A DNA stretch of 62,504 bases from Beijerinckiaceae bacterium (lineage in GTDB: Bacteria > Pseudomonadota > Alphaproteobacteria > Rhizobiales > Beijerinckiaceae): NCBI GenBank assembly GCA_019745195.1, contig JAIETL010000013.1, forward strand, positions 1 to 62,504, in the 5' to 3' direction. Shown piece after piece: positions 1 through 8,282 of this stretch; within the stretch, counting starts at the first letter, position 1, and each line of letters starts with the position of its first letter. The position numbers and the translations under genes were made by a program. The notes beneath the pieces are model-generated. The model worked only from the letters and a program-made list of their open reading frames with translations, ran no database searches and was not told the DNA's origin.

Positions 1-1227
1 TGGTACGAGGTCTGCCACAGGGTCTACACCGTCGCCTCGACGCCGGAATGGTGGCGCGCCGAGGCGCAGCTCGCGGCGCTGGAGCGGTTGCGCTTCGGCG
101 TCACCACCGCGGTCGCGCTGCTCGGCGGCGGCGACACGATCATGCGCTGCGACGAGCCCATCTATGGCGAGGCGCATCTCGACGGCGTCGCGGAAGTCGG
201 CACGCGCTCGGTGCTGGCGGTCGGCGCGACGCGTCCGCCCTTCCCACGGACCTATGCCCGCTTCGAGAACGGCGTCGCAACCGAGCACGCCACCACGTTC
301 GAGGACATGTTCGATACCTGCCGCAAGCTGGTCGAGCAACGCCATGGCACCCTCGGCCAGCGGCTCAACATCGCACTGATCACGCCGACACTGCGGGCCG
401 AGCACGAGGCCTCGCTCTCGGCCTCGGACCTCGCGGATGCCCGCGCGCAGGGCCGCCGCATGTCCGATTTCGCCAAGGAAGCCGGCCTCGTCTTCACGCA
501 GGACGGCCACACCAAGGGCAGCGTCGCCTATGCTCATGAGCTCGGCGTGCTCGGCCCGCACGCCCTGCTCTCGCATTCGACCGCGCTGACCGACGAGGAG
601 ATCGCGATCGTCGCCGACACAGGCACGAACATCGTCCACAACCCGAACGCGATCGCCTCGATTCTGGCGCGTTGCCCCGTGACGGAGTTGCTGGAGGCCG
701 GCGCGAATGTCTGCCTCGGCTCGGACGCGACCGCGCCGGACCGTTCCGGCGACATGTTCCGCCACATGCAGCAATGCATGCATTACCACCGCACCTTCCA
801 TCACGATCCGAGCTGGCTGCCGCCGGGGCGCGTGCTGGAGATGTGTACGGTCGATGCCGCCCGCGCGCTCGGGTTGTCGAAGGAGATCGGCTCGCTGGAA
901 ATCGGCAAGAAGGCCGATGTCGTCCTGCTGGACTGGCGCAGGCCGCATCTCTACCCGGCCAACATGCCGCTGTTCCGGCTGGTCTATTTCGCCAACGGCA
1001 ACGACGTCGACACCGTCATCGTCGACGGGCGCGTCGCGCTCAGCGGCCGCAAGGCGATGTTCGTCAACGAGGACGCCGTGCTGGACGAGGCGCAGGCGCA
1101 GACCGAGTGGATGCTCGACTATTGCGGCTTCCACCATCTCCTGGAGACGCCGGCGAGCTTCTGGGGCCAGGTCCGCGCCATGGATCAGGTCGAGGCGCGC
1201 AGCCTGTCGGGTCTGAAGAAGAGTTGA
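1..1227 (+). CDS. Amidohydrolase (deaminase-like, TRZ/ATZ-type), 5' end outside window
   Basis: The frame is open from base 1 with no start codon of its own, so the N-terminus, including the usual HxH metal motif, lies upstream of the window. What remains has the later metal ligands of the amidohydrolase superfamily: a His in 'DGHTKG', 'LLSHSTALTD', and the Asp of 'GSDATAPDRSG', followed by the C-terminal 'LEIGKKADVVLLD' strand that closes the beta-sandwich. This pattern fits the S-adenosylhomocysteine/guanine deaminase-like (TRZ/ATZ) branch, which hydrolyses C-N bonds of purines, triazines or related heterocycles in the cytoplasm. The substrate cannot be fixed from sequence. It converges on a second amidohydrolase 31 bp downstream, which suggests a locus for nitrogen-heterocycle use. 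Confidence 0.8.
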   Translation, partial: WYEVCHRVYTVASTPEWWRAEAQLAALERLRFGVTTAVALLGGGDTIMRCDEPIYGEAHLDGVAEVGTRSVLAVGATRPPFPRTYARFENGVATEHATTFEDMFDTCRKLVEQRHGTLGQRLNIALITPTLRAEHEASLSASDLADARAQGRRMSDFAKEAGLVFTQDGHTKGSVAYAHELGVLGPHALLSHSTALTDEEIAIVADTGTNIVHNPNAIASILARCPVTELLEAGANVCLGSDATAPDRSGDMFRHMQQCMHYHRTFHHDPSWLPPGRVLEMCTVDAARALGLSKEIGSLEIGKKADVVLLDWRRPHLYPANMPLFRLVYFANGNDVDTVIVDGRVALSGRKAMFVNEDAVLDEAQAQTEWMLDYCGFHHLLETPASFWGQVRAMDQVEARSLSGLKKS

Positions 1228-1258
1228 TGACCGGAAGGCCCGCCCTGCCGCTCCGGCG

Positions 1259-2458
1259 TCAGGGCGCGGGGCGCAGCGGCACGCCGTCGCGCGCGACGAT
1301 GCGGCCGCGCTTGACCACGCGGCGCAAGGGTGAGCGGCTCACCACCGCCTCGGCCAGCGTCTCGCCCGGCAGGACCACGAGATCGGCGGCGCATCCCTCA
1401 GCCAGGCCGTAGTCGGCAATCTGCATCAGTTTCGCGCCCTCGGTCGTGCAGGTCTCGAGCGCGAGCCTCATCTCGTCGTCACGGCGCAGATTGTTGCGCA
1501 GGCCGACCAGCATTGCCCGCTCCAGCATGTCGCCGTTGCCATAGGGATTCCAGGTGTCGCGGATGCCGTCGGAGCCGGCCGCGATGCGGATGCCGGCGGC
1601 GAGCAGCCGCTTCACCGCCGGAACCGGACGGCTCGCCGGCGCGGTGGTGACGATAGCGATGTCGAGCTCGGCGATCGCCTCGATCAGCGGGTCGACGAGG
1701 GCCGGATCGGGCGCGCCGAGGCAGAAGGCGTGGCTGACCGCGACCTTGCCCTGCATGCCGAGAGCCCGCGTCCGTTCGATGATCAGGTCGAGCGAGAAGG
1801 CGCCCATCTCACCGGGCTCATGCAGATGGATGTCGAGCGGCTTTCCGTAGCGCTGGCAAAGCCCGAAGATCGCGTCGAGATGGCCCTTGGGATCGCGGTC
1901 GATGGCGCAGGGATCGAGCCCGCCGACGACCTCGCAGCCGGCCTTCATCGCCGCATCCATCAGCTCCAGCGTGCCCGGCCGGCGCAGCAGGCCCGACTGC
2001 GGAAAGGCGACGAGTTCGATATCGACGATGTCGCGCCAGGCGTCGCGCGTCGCCATTACGCCCTCGGTGCCCCAGAGCCCGTGCTCGGTATCGACATCGA
2101 CATGGCTGCGGATATGGGTCGCGCCGAAGAGCGAAGCCTGCACGGCCTGACGGGCCGACTGGCGCGCGGGTTCGATGTCGAGCCGCTTTTTGTTCATCCG
2201 CTCATTGTCGATCTTGTCGAGCAGCTTCGGGCCGACCTCGTTCACATACCAGGGCATTCCGAGCATGGTCTTGTCGAGATGGGTGTGGGCCTCGACGAGG
2301 CCCGGCACGACGATTTCGCCCCGCCCCTCCTCCACCGTGACGCCTGCGGGCGGCGCAAGGCCCGGCCCGATCCGCATGATCCTGCCGCTTTCGATGAGGA
2401 TATCGATCGCTGCCCCGCCATAGGGGCGAACATCGCACAACAACAGGGAGCCCGACAT
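1259..2458 (-). CDS. Amidohydrolase, cytosine deaminase-like (CodA/AtzC type)
   Basis: About 399 residues. The N-terminal metal motif is 'HTHLDKT', the HxHxDK form typical of cytosine deaminase and AtzC-like enzymes; further ligands appear in 'DIHLHEPGE', 'SHAFCLG' and 'GSDGIRDTWNPYG'. The C-terminus carries the 'GCAADLVVLPGE' sandwich strand. It should deaminate a pyrimidine or another heterocyclic amide in the cytoplasm. The start is chosen at the ATG at 2458 because AGAGGA lies 10 nt upstream and because the palindromic operator pair (2538-2575) would otherwise fall inside the gene; the frame stays open to 2569. The next gene downstream on the other strand is another amidohydrolase. Substrate unknown; family assignment is secure. 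Confidence 0.82.
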   Translation of the reverse strand: MSGSLLLCDVRPYGGAAIDILIESGRIMRIGPGLAPPAGVTVEEGRGEIVVPGLVEAHTHLDKTMLGMPWYVNEVGPKLLDKIDNERMNKKRLDIEPARQSARQAVQASLFGATHIRSHVDVDTEHGLWGTEGVMATRDAWRDIVDIELVAFPQSGLLRRPGTLELMDAAMKAGCEVVGGLDPCAIDRDPKGHLDAIFGLCQRYGKPLDIHLHEPGEMGAFSLDLIIERTRALGMQGKVAVSHAFCLGAPDPALVDPLIEAIAELDIAIVTTAPASRPVPAVKRLLAAGIRIAAGSDGIRDTWNPYGNGDMLERAMLVGLRNNLRRDDEMRLALETCTTEGAKLMQIADYGLAEGCAADLVVLPGETLAEAVVSRSPLRRVVKRGRIVARDGVPLRPAP

Positions 2459-2537
2459 CAGATCCCGATCCTCTCCCATGCTGCGGCCTCGCCGACAGAC
2501 CTGTGCCGTCACGGCGGCGACTCGCCGCGCGAAACCA

Positions 2538-2575
2538 CCATTGCATGCGATACGATACCGCCATTGCATGCAATA
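2538..2575. promoter_or_regulatory. Two palindromic operator-like sites upstream of the amidohydrolase
   Basis: ATTGCATGCAAT at 2563-2574 is a perfect 12-bp palindrome. ATTGCATGCGAT at 2540-2551 differs at one base. Their spacing is 23 bp, close to two helical turns, so two dimers could bind on one face. They lie 82-117 bp upstream of the minus-strand amidohydrolase start. GntR-family regulators often use such TTG-N-CAA palindromes; no GntR gene is in the window, so the regulator is unknown. From 2576 to 2807 I see no further feature. Confidence 0.6.
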
Positions 2576-2807
2576 AAATCCGCCGAGCAGGGTCTGGCCG
2601 TTCGGCGTCGGGCCCCGCCGCGCCTCTCTCCAGCACGAACCGGGCCATCATCGGCCTGGAACTGGAGTCGACCCGGTTTTGTGGACGTCCTCGGAGTCAT
2701 GGTCCGGAGCGCCCAACTGCTCCCGGGACCGATGACCCCTCGCTGACCGGCGACGCCGCCGCAGGACTTGCCGAGACGAAAAAATGGTCGGATTCGGTTG
2801 AGGGGCC

Positions 2808-2882
<75 letters not shown>

Positions 2883-3030
2883 CCGGTGCGCGCCTTCTAG
2901 AATGCGGCGCGCCCTTGCGCAACCGGCCACGCGGCCCATGCGACGCCGCGCCGGGATAAATCGTCGGGCCGCCGCGCCGGCGCTGTTGCATCGCCGGGCG
3001 GCGCTGGCTATAAGCCCGCCATCACATGAT

Positions 3031-3107
3031 CGGAGTGTAGCGCAGTCTGGTAGCGCACTACGTTCGGGACGTAGGGGTCGCAGGTTCAAATCCTGCCACT
3101 CCGACCA
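3031..3107 (+). tRNA. tRNA-Pro (anticodon CGG)
   Basis: Complete cloverleaf of 77 nt including an encoded CCA: acceptor CGGAGTG/CACTCCG, D arm with GTAGCGCAGTCTGGTAGCGC, anticodon stem CTACG/CGTAG with loop TTCGGGA (anticodon CGG), and TpsiC arm with GGTTCAAATCC. It reads proline codon CCG, a frequent codon in this GC-rich DNA. It is divergent from the tRNA-Gln gene 148 bp away. Confidence 0.96.
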
Positions 3108-3242
3108 GTGATGTTTCGACAAGGCCGTTCCCGACCGCCTTTTGACCCGTCCGATTGCTTGCGCGCTCCGCCCCGGCAGGCCGGCTGGCAGCCGCCTGCG
3201 GGCTCGTGTAAGAGCTTGCGTCGATCAGGAGCGCTGCCGACC

Positions 3243-3380
3243 ATGAAACGCCTCGTCATTCTCGCCGGCCTGTTCGCCGTCTCCGTCGCGCTCGCGGGCT
3301 GCGACAAATGCGGCGATCCGGTGAAGTTCTTCAGCGCCGGTCCAGACAAGGCCTGCGGCGACACCAGGCCGGCCGGCTGA
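3243..3380 (+). CDS. Very small lipoprotein (45 aa)
   Basis: The product is 45 residues long. It begins MKR, has a hydrophobic stretch LVILAGLFAVSVALAGC, and a lipobox LAGC, so a mature lipopeptide of about 27 residues with two or three further cysteines (DKCGD, KACGD) would be attached to a membrane. AGGAG lies 10 nt before the ATG, and a strong 14-bp terminator hairpin follows 20 bp after the stop, which supports a real transcription unit. Tiny lipoproteins of this kind are common beside tRNA genes in Hyphomicrobiales; I do not recognise a specific function. Confidence 0.65.
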   Translation: MKRLVILAGLFAVSVALAGCDKCGDPVKFFSAGPDKACGDTRPAG

Positions 3381-3399
3381 AAGCCATGCTGCCCATAAC

Positions 3400-3431
3400 G
3401 AAAAGGCCGGAGCGCCAGCTCCGGCCTTTTC
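3400..3431. terminator. Bidirectional intrinsic terminator
   Basis: Perfect 14-bp stem with a GCCA tetraloop. The arms carry AAAA at the left base and TTTT at the right, so it can end transcription of the small lipoprotein (plus) and of bioY (minus), which converge here. Confidence 0.85.
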
Positions 3432-3452
3432 GATTCGCCTTCTGGCGGATGG

Positions 3453-4079
3453 TCAGCCGCGCCTGCCGATCAGCGACCAGCCTGCTCCGGTGAAGCAGGC
3501 CGCCAGCGCGACCTTGAGCGCATCGCCGATCAGGAAGGGCTGCACGCCGAACAGGAAGGCCTTGTCGAGGCCCAGGCCCGTGGCGCCGCTCGCCATCTGC
3601 GCGCCGAGCGCGAGCCAGAAGAAGCCGGCGCTCATCATCACGATCTCGGCCAGCGCCATGCCGCCGGCGAGGCGCAGCCAGGACGCACCGCGCTTCGCCG
3701 CCCAGCCGGCGATCGCGGCCATCGCCACGAAACCGATCAGGAAGCCGCCGGTCGGGCCCATCAGGTAAGCGAGGCCCGGTGCGACGGGCGGCGTGTTGGT
3801 GAACACGGGCAGGCCGAAAAGACCGTAGCCGATATAGAGCAGCACGGTCGCCACGCCGAGCCGCGAGCCATAGGCCGCGCCGATCGAGAGCACGGCCAGC
3901 GTCTGGAGCGTCATCGGCACCGGCCAGAACGGCACCTTGATCTTGGCGGCGAGCACCAGCAGCAGGCTGCCGGCGACGGCCAGCGCGAGATTGCGCAGCA
4001 GCGCGGCGCGCGCGCTCGACACAGCGGGCAGCGCCGCATGCGCAAGCGTCGGGGCGTGAAGGGAAGAGCTCTGCGCCAT
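3453..4079 (-). CDS. bioY: BioY family biotin transporter (ECF S-component)
   Basis: The 208-residue product is almost entirely hydrophobic, with about six membrane segments, and shows the BioY hallmarks 'AKIKVPFWPVPMTLQTLAVL' near residue 45 and 'LMGPTGGFLIGF' near residue 105. BioY binds biotin in the inner membrane, alone or with the EcfAT energising module, which is not in this window. The chosen start (ATG 4079) has AGGA about 10 nt upstream; the frame is open further out but that part is not BioY-like. It stands alone, divergent from a hydrolase gene. I looked for a BioR-type operator (TTATNNATAA) upstream and did not find a convincing one. Confidence 0.92.
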   Translation of the reverse strand: MAQSSSLHAPTLAHAALPAVSSARAALLRNLALAVAGSLLLVLAAKIKVPFWPVPMTLQTLAVLSIGAAYGSRLGVATVLLYIGYGLFGLPVFTNTPPVAPGLAYLMGPTGGFLIGFVAMAAIAGWAAKRGASWLRLAGGMALAEIVMMSAGFFWLALGAQMASGATGLGLDKAFLFGVQPFLIGDALKVALAACFTGAGWSLIGRRG

Positions 4080-4227
4080 GGCGTTGGTCCTGTCGATTCC
4101 GGCCGCGCTTTGCAGCCGCGTCAAACCGTCTATAGGAAATGCCGCAACGCCCCACAAGCGCCCGGCCCGGTGCGCGGATGGGCAACCCGGCAGGCGCATT
4201 GCGCCGGCAACTGCGCCTGCGGATCGG

Positions 4228-5145
4228 ATGACGATGAACGACGAGATCGAGTTCGACCGGACGGCCGCCCCCGCGCGCGAGGTCGCCGAGCTTTCGCCTC
4301 TGGTCCGGCGGCTGATCGCCGGCAATGCCGGCCCGATGACCTTCACCGGCACCTGCACCTATATCGTCGGGCGCGGCCGCGTCGCGGTGATCGACCCTGG
4401 CCCCGACGATCTCGGCCACATCACGCGGCTGCTGGCGGCGCTCGGCAGCGAGACCGTCAGCGACATCGTCGTGACTCACACCCACCGCGACCATTCTCCG
4501 GCGGCCGCCGCGCTGAAAGCCGCCACCGGCGCGCGCCTCGTCGGCTGCGGCCCGCACCGGCCGGCGCGCGAACTCGCGCTCGGCGAACTGAACCCGCTCG
4601 ACGCCGCAGCCGACCGCGACTACGCGCCCGATCTCGAAATGCAGCATGGCGACACGATCGCTGGGCGCGGCTGGACCCTGCAGGCGGTGGCGACGCCGGG
4701 CCACACCGCCAACCACCTCGCCTTCACGCTGACCGAGGAAAACGCCCTGTTCTCCGGCGATCATGTCATGGCCTGGTCGACCTCGGTGATCGCCCCGCCC
4801 GACGGTTCGATGGCCGACTTCATGGCCTCGATCGAACGGCTGCGCGGCATGGAGCATGCGCGCTACTGGCCCGGCCATGGCGGCCCGGTCGCGGAGCCGC
4901 AGCGTTTCCTCCGCGGCCTGGTGCAACATCGCCGCCAGCGCGAGGCGGCGATCCTGAACCGGCTTGCCGAGGGCGACGAAACCATCGCCGCCATGGTGCC
5001 GCCGATCTATCAGGGCCTGCCCGCGGCGCTGCACGGCGCGGCCTCGCTATCGGTATTGGCGCAACTGGAAGATCTGGTCCTGCGCGGCGTCGTCGCCTGC
5101 GACGACCCGCTGCCGCAACTCGCGAGCCGGTTTCACCGGGTCTGA
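4228..5145 (+). CDS. Metallo-beta-lactamase-fold hydrolase (LACTB2-like)
   Basis: 305 residues from ATG 4228 (a second ATG at 4234 is possible). The zinc-binding motif HxHxDH is at residues 84-89 (HTHRDH); H159 in 'TPGHTANH' and D178 in 'FSGDHVM' complete the site, and a late His sits in 'WPGHGGP'. A C-terminal region of about 80 residues looks like the winged-helix cap of LACTB2-type proteins. These are cytoplasmic metal-dependent hydrolases or nucleases; the substrate is not predictable. It is divergent from bioY and converges on the DUF1499 gene. No start nearer the window's left side is supported by a better ribosome site. Confidence 0.85.
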   Translation: MTMNDEIEFDRTAAPAREVAELSPLVRRLIAGNAGPMTFTGTCTYIVGRGRVAVIDPGPDDLGHITRLLAALGSETVSDIVVTHTHRDHSPAAAALKAATGARLVGCGPHRPARELALGELNPLDAAADRDYAPDLEMQHGDTIAGRGWTLQAVATPGHTANHLAFTLTEENALFSGDHVMAWSTSVIAPPDGSMADFMASIERLRGMEHARYWPGHGGPVAEPQRFLRGLVQHRRQREAAILNRLAEGDETIAAMVPPIYQGLPAALHGAASLSVLAQLEDLVLRGVVACDDPLPQLASRFHRV

Positions 5146-5180
5146 AGCATCGTCCGAAAGGACAAATGGCGATCGACCCC

Positions 5181-5957
5181 TCAGCGCGCCTCGACCAGCA
5201 GCTCGACCTCCTCCGAGAAGGCCGCGATCCGGGCCGCGTTCGCGCCGAAATCATGGCTGCCCAGCCGCGAGGCCGAGCGGATGTCGATGCGGCTGCCATC
5301 GGCGCGCGGGCGCACGCGGATGGTGATGTCGTCCAAAAAGCGCAGGATGCGTGTACGCGCCACCGCCTCGATCCGCCCTGCCCCCGTGCGCCCGCCGGGT
5401 CTGGCCGATTCCAGCACCTGCCAGCCCTGGTTCACGGCGGCCTTGCGCGCGATGTCGAACGCGATCTCGGCCGGGAGTTCGAGCACGATCGGGACCACCT
5501 TCGGATAGGCCTGGCGCTGGATGCGCCGGCGCTCGGCGGATAAGTCTGGCGGCACGCGGCCCTTGCGCGCATCGAGCGCGACGCGCGAGCGGCTGAACGC
5601 CGGTGGATCGTCGACATCGGTCGAGACGTCGTTGAGGAGCGGCAGCGTCGTGAGCTTGAAGACGGCGTAGGCCGCCGGGGCGAGCAGCACGAGCGAGAGG
5701 AGAAATGCCTGCGCCGCCATGCCGACCCCGCGATGCCCCGATTGCCAGATGCGCATGAACGCCGCGACCGAGAGCAGCAGCGCCAGCACGACGAAGCCAT
5801 AAGCCCCGATGATCGGCGCCAGCCCCTGCTGGCTCGGCTCGCCAAGACGGAAGGCGACGAGCGCGACGACCAGCACCGCGAGCGAAAACCACGCCAGCCG
5901 CCGGCTCCAGAGCGCGGCGCGCGAGACAGGCTCCTCGAAGACGAGACGGCGATGCAT
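5181..5957 (-). CDS. DUF1499 membrane protein
   Basis: 258 residues. Three hydrophobic segments occupy roughly residues 20-38, 50-68 and 80-105, followed by a soluble region. In that region 'RQAYPKVVPIVLELPAEIAFDIA' and 'RTRILRFLDDITIRVRP.ADGSRIDIRSASRLGSHDFGANAARI' match what I know of DUF1499, a family of unknown function common in alphaproteobacteria. The soluble part should face the periplasm or cytoplasm next to the inner membrane. It sits 68 bp upstream of the acyl-CoA ligase on the same strand's far side (the ligase stop is at 6026), so they are separate units. No function is proposed. Confidence 0.82.
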   Translation of the reverse strand: MHRRLVFEEPVSRAALWSRRLAWFSLAVLVVALVAFRLGEPSQQGLAPIIGAYGFVVLALLLSVAAFMRIWQSGHRGVGMAAQAFLLSLVLLAPAAYAVFKLTTLPLLNDVSTDVDDPPAFSRSRVALDARKGRVPPDLSAERRRIQRQAYPKVVPIVLELPAEIAFDIARKAAVNQGWQVLESARPGGRTGAGRIEAVARTRILRFLDDITIRVRPRADGSRIDIRSASRLGSHDFGANAARIAAFSEEVELLVEAR

Positions 5958-6025
5958 GGCCTTTGGTGACGCGGCGTCGGCCGGAAGGCAAGGGCGATGC
6001 TGGGACGCCCCGGACAGCCTCCCGC

Positions 6026-7657
6026 TCAGACCCCCGGAAAGCGATAATCCCTGAACTGCTCCCGGAGCGCCGTCTTCTGGATCTTGCCGGTCGCGGTGTG
6101 GGGAATGGCCTCGACCAGCACGACGTCATCGGGCAGCCACCATTTCGCGATCTTGCCCTCCATGAAGGCGAGCATCGCTGCCTTGTCGGGCGTCCGGCCA
6201 GGCTTGGGCACGATCACCAGCAGCGGCCGCTCGTCCCATTTCGGATGGACGACGCCGATCACGGCGGCCTCGGCGACATCGGGATGGCCGACGGCGAGGT
6301 TCTCCAGATCGATCGAGGAGATCCATTCGCCGCCCGACTTGATCACGTCCTTGGAGCGGTCGGTGACTTGCATGTACCCATGCGCGTCGATGGTGCCGAC
6401 ATCGCCGGTGTCGAAGAAGCCATGCTCGTCGAGGATCGCCTCGTCCTCGCGCCGGAAATAGGCTTTCGAGACCGCAGGCCCCCGCACCTTGAGCCGGCCG
6501 AAGGTCGTGCCGTCCCAGGGCATGTCCTTGCCGGCATCGTCGGTGATCCGGAACTCGACCGTGAAGGGCGGGTGGCCCTGCTTCATCTTGAGGTCGAGCA
6601 GGGCGTCGCCGTCGAGATGCTCGTAGGCCGGCTTGACCGAGCAGAACGAGCCGACCGGGCTCATCTCGGTCATGCCCCAGGCATGCGAGACGGTGACGCC
6701 GTATTTGCGCTCGAAGGTCTCTGTCATGGCGCGCGGGCAGGCCGAGCCGCCGATCATCACGCGCTTCAGCGTCGAGAGCCCCTGCCCCGTCGCCTCGAGC
6801 TGCTGCAGCAGTCCGAGCCAGACCGTGGGCACGGCGGCCGTCATGGTGACGCCCTCGCCTTCCAGCAGTTCCAGCAGCGAGGTTCCGTCGAGCTTGGCGC
6901 CCGGCAGCACGAGCTTGGCCCCGGTCATCGGCGCGGAATAGGCCAGCGACCAGCTATTGGCGTGGAACAGCGGCACCACGGGCAACACCGTGTCGCGCGA
7001 GGACAGCGCGAGAAAATCCGGCGCGGCGCAGGCCAACGCATGCAGCACGTTGGAGCGGTGCGAATAGAGCACGCCCTTGGGGCCGCCGGTCGTGCCCGAG
7101 GTGTAGCAGAGTCCGGCTGCCGTATTCTCGTCGAGCTTGGCCCAGGCGAAATCCTCGTCCGCGCCCGCGATCCACGCCTCATAGGCAACCGCGCCCTTCA
7201 GCGTGGTGTCGGGCATATGATAATCGTCGGTCGGGATGACATAGCGCTCGATCGAGGGCAGCTTGTCCTGGATCTGCTCGATCAGCTTGACGAAGGTCAG
7301 ATCGAGGAAGAGCAGCCGGTCCTCGGCATGGTTGATGATCCAGGCGATCTGCTCGGGAAACAGCCTGGGATTGACGGTATGCGTGATCGCCCCGAGGCCG
7401 GTGATGCCGTACCAGAGCTCGAGATGGCGCTCGCTGTTCCAGGCCAGGGTCGCGACACGGTCGCCCTGCCTGATTCCCGCATCGGAGAGCCGGCGCGCCA
7501 CCTTGAGCGCGCGCTGCCTGACGTCGGCGTAGGTCGAGCGCCGCAGCGCGCCGTCCTCCACCGCGCGGCTGACGACCTCGCGCCCGCCATGCTGGATCGC
7601 GGCATGGTCGATGATACGGTGCAGCAGCAGGGGCCAGTCCTGCATCAAGCCGAGCAT
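6026..7657 (-). CDS. Medium/long-chain acyl-CoA synthetase (AMP-binding)
   Basis: 543 residues from ATG 7657. The ATP/AMP motif '[11 protein letters not shown]' lies near residue 190, '[10 protein letters not shown]' near 320, 'DTGDVGTID' near 420, and the catalytic C-terminal Lys motif '[13 protein letters not shown]' near 525. This is the AlkK-like fatty acyl-CoA ligase pattern: it activates a carboxylic acid to acyl-AMP and then to acyl-CoA in the cytoplasm. The frame remains open far upstream, but that part overlaps the divergent MarR gene and has no family similarity. The MarR gene starts about 150 bp away in the opposite direction, a common arrangement for local repression of fatty or aromatic acid genes. 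Confidence 0.9.
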   Translation of the reverse strand: MLGLMQDWPLLLHRIIDHAAIQHGGREVVSRAVEDGALRRSTYADVRQRALKVARRLSDAGIRQGDRVATLAWNSERHLELWYGITGLGAITHTVNPRLFPEQIAWIINHAEDRLLFLDLTFVKLIEQIQDKLPSIERYVIPTDDYHMPDTTLKGAVAYEAWIAGADEDFAWAKLDENTAAGLCYTSGTTGGPKGVLYSHRSNVLHALACAAPDFLALSSRDTVLPVVPLFHANSWSLAYSAPMTGAKLVLPGAKLDGTSLLELLEGEGVTMTAAVPTVWLGLLQQLEATGQGLSTLKRVMIGGSACPRAMTETFERKYGVTVSHAWGMTEMSPVGSFCSVKPAYEHLDGDALLDLKMKQGHPPFTVEFRITDDAGKDMPWDGTTFGRLKVRGPAVSKAYFRREDEAILDEHGFFDTGDVGTIDAHGYMQVTDRSKDVIKSGGEWISSIDLENLAVGHPDVAEAAVIGVVHPKWDERPLLVIVPKPGRTPDKAAMLAFMEGKIAKWWLPDDVVLVEAIPHTATGKIQKTALREQFRDYRFPGV

Positions 7658-7804
7658 GGGCGTCTCTCCGGTCAAGTCTTCTGGTTGTTGCCCGCAGGAT
7701 AGACGCAGGCCCGCGCATTGGGAAAGCGCGGCGCTTGGGCGAGGGGCTCGCGTAAACCCGCACGATGGGTTAGGTCGGATGGGTCCGCTTCCGGAGCATG
7801 GCCT

Positions 7805-8272
7805 GTGCCCGCCACCAACGCCGCCCCCCGTCCCGAGCCGGCCGAACCCGACCGCGTCTGGTTCCGTTTCCTGCGTCTCCATGCGCGGCTGCTCGGCCAG
7901 ATGACGCAGCGCATCCGCGCGCTCGGGCTCTCGATCCCGCAATTCGACCTGCTGTCCACCCTCACCGAGCGCGAAGGCATCAGCCAGAGCGAACTCGCCG
8001 AGCGGCTCTACGTCACCAAGGGCAATGTCTCGGGCCTGGTCGACCGGCTGGTGCAGGCGGGGCTTGTCGAGCGCCGCGCCATCGCCGGCGACCGGCGCTC
8101 CTATGCGATGCATCTGACGCCCGAGGGCCGCCGCCTCGCCGAGGCCGGCATCGCCGCGCAACGCGATTTCGTCGCGCAGACGCTGGGCAAGCTGCGCAGC
8201 GATGACCTTGCCGAACTCGACCGGCTCGTCGTCGCCTGGCGCGAGGTCGCCCGCGGCGTCGAGGCCGGTTGA
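7805..8272 (+). CDS. MarR family transcriptional regulator
   Basis: 155 residues if started at the GTG at 7805, which has GGAG 8 nt upstream; an ATG in frame at 7718 is also open but lies in the promoter region of the divergent ligase. The winged helix-turn-helix is clear: 'GISQSELAERLYVTKGNVSG' followed by 'LVDRLVQAGLVERR' and the wing 'DRRSYAMHLTPEGR'. MarR dimers repress nearby genes and release DNA when they bind a small carboxylate or phenolic ligand. Divergence from the acyl-CoA ligase and 10-bp spacing to the downstream amidase make those two genes the likely targets. Confidence 0.88.
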   Translation: MPATNAAPRPEPAEPDRVWFRFLRLHARLLGQMTQRIRALGLSIPQFDLLSTLTEREGISQSELAERLYVTKGNVSGLVDRLVQAGLVERRAIAGDRRSYAMHLTPEGRRLAEAGIAAQRDFVAQTLGKLRSDDLAELDRLVVAWREVARGVEAG

Positions 8273-8282
8273 GCGCACGCCC

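Noticed and set aside
4080..4227. BioR-type operator between bioY and the hydrolase gene
   Set aside because: The only candidate, TCTATAGGA near 4131, matches too few positions of TTATNNATAA.
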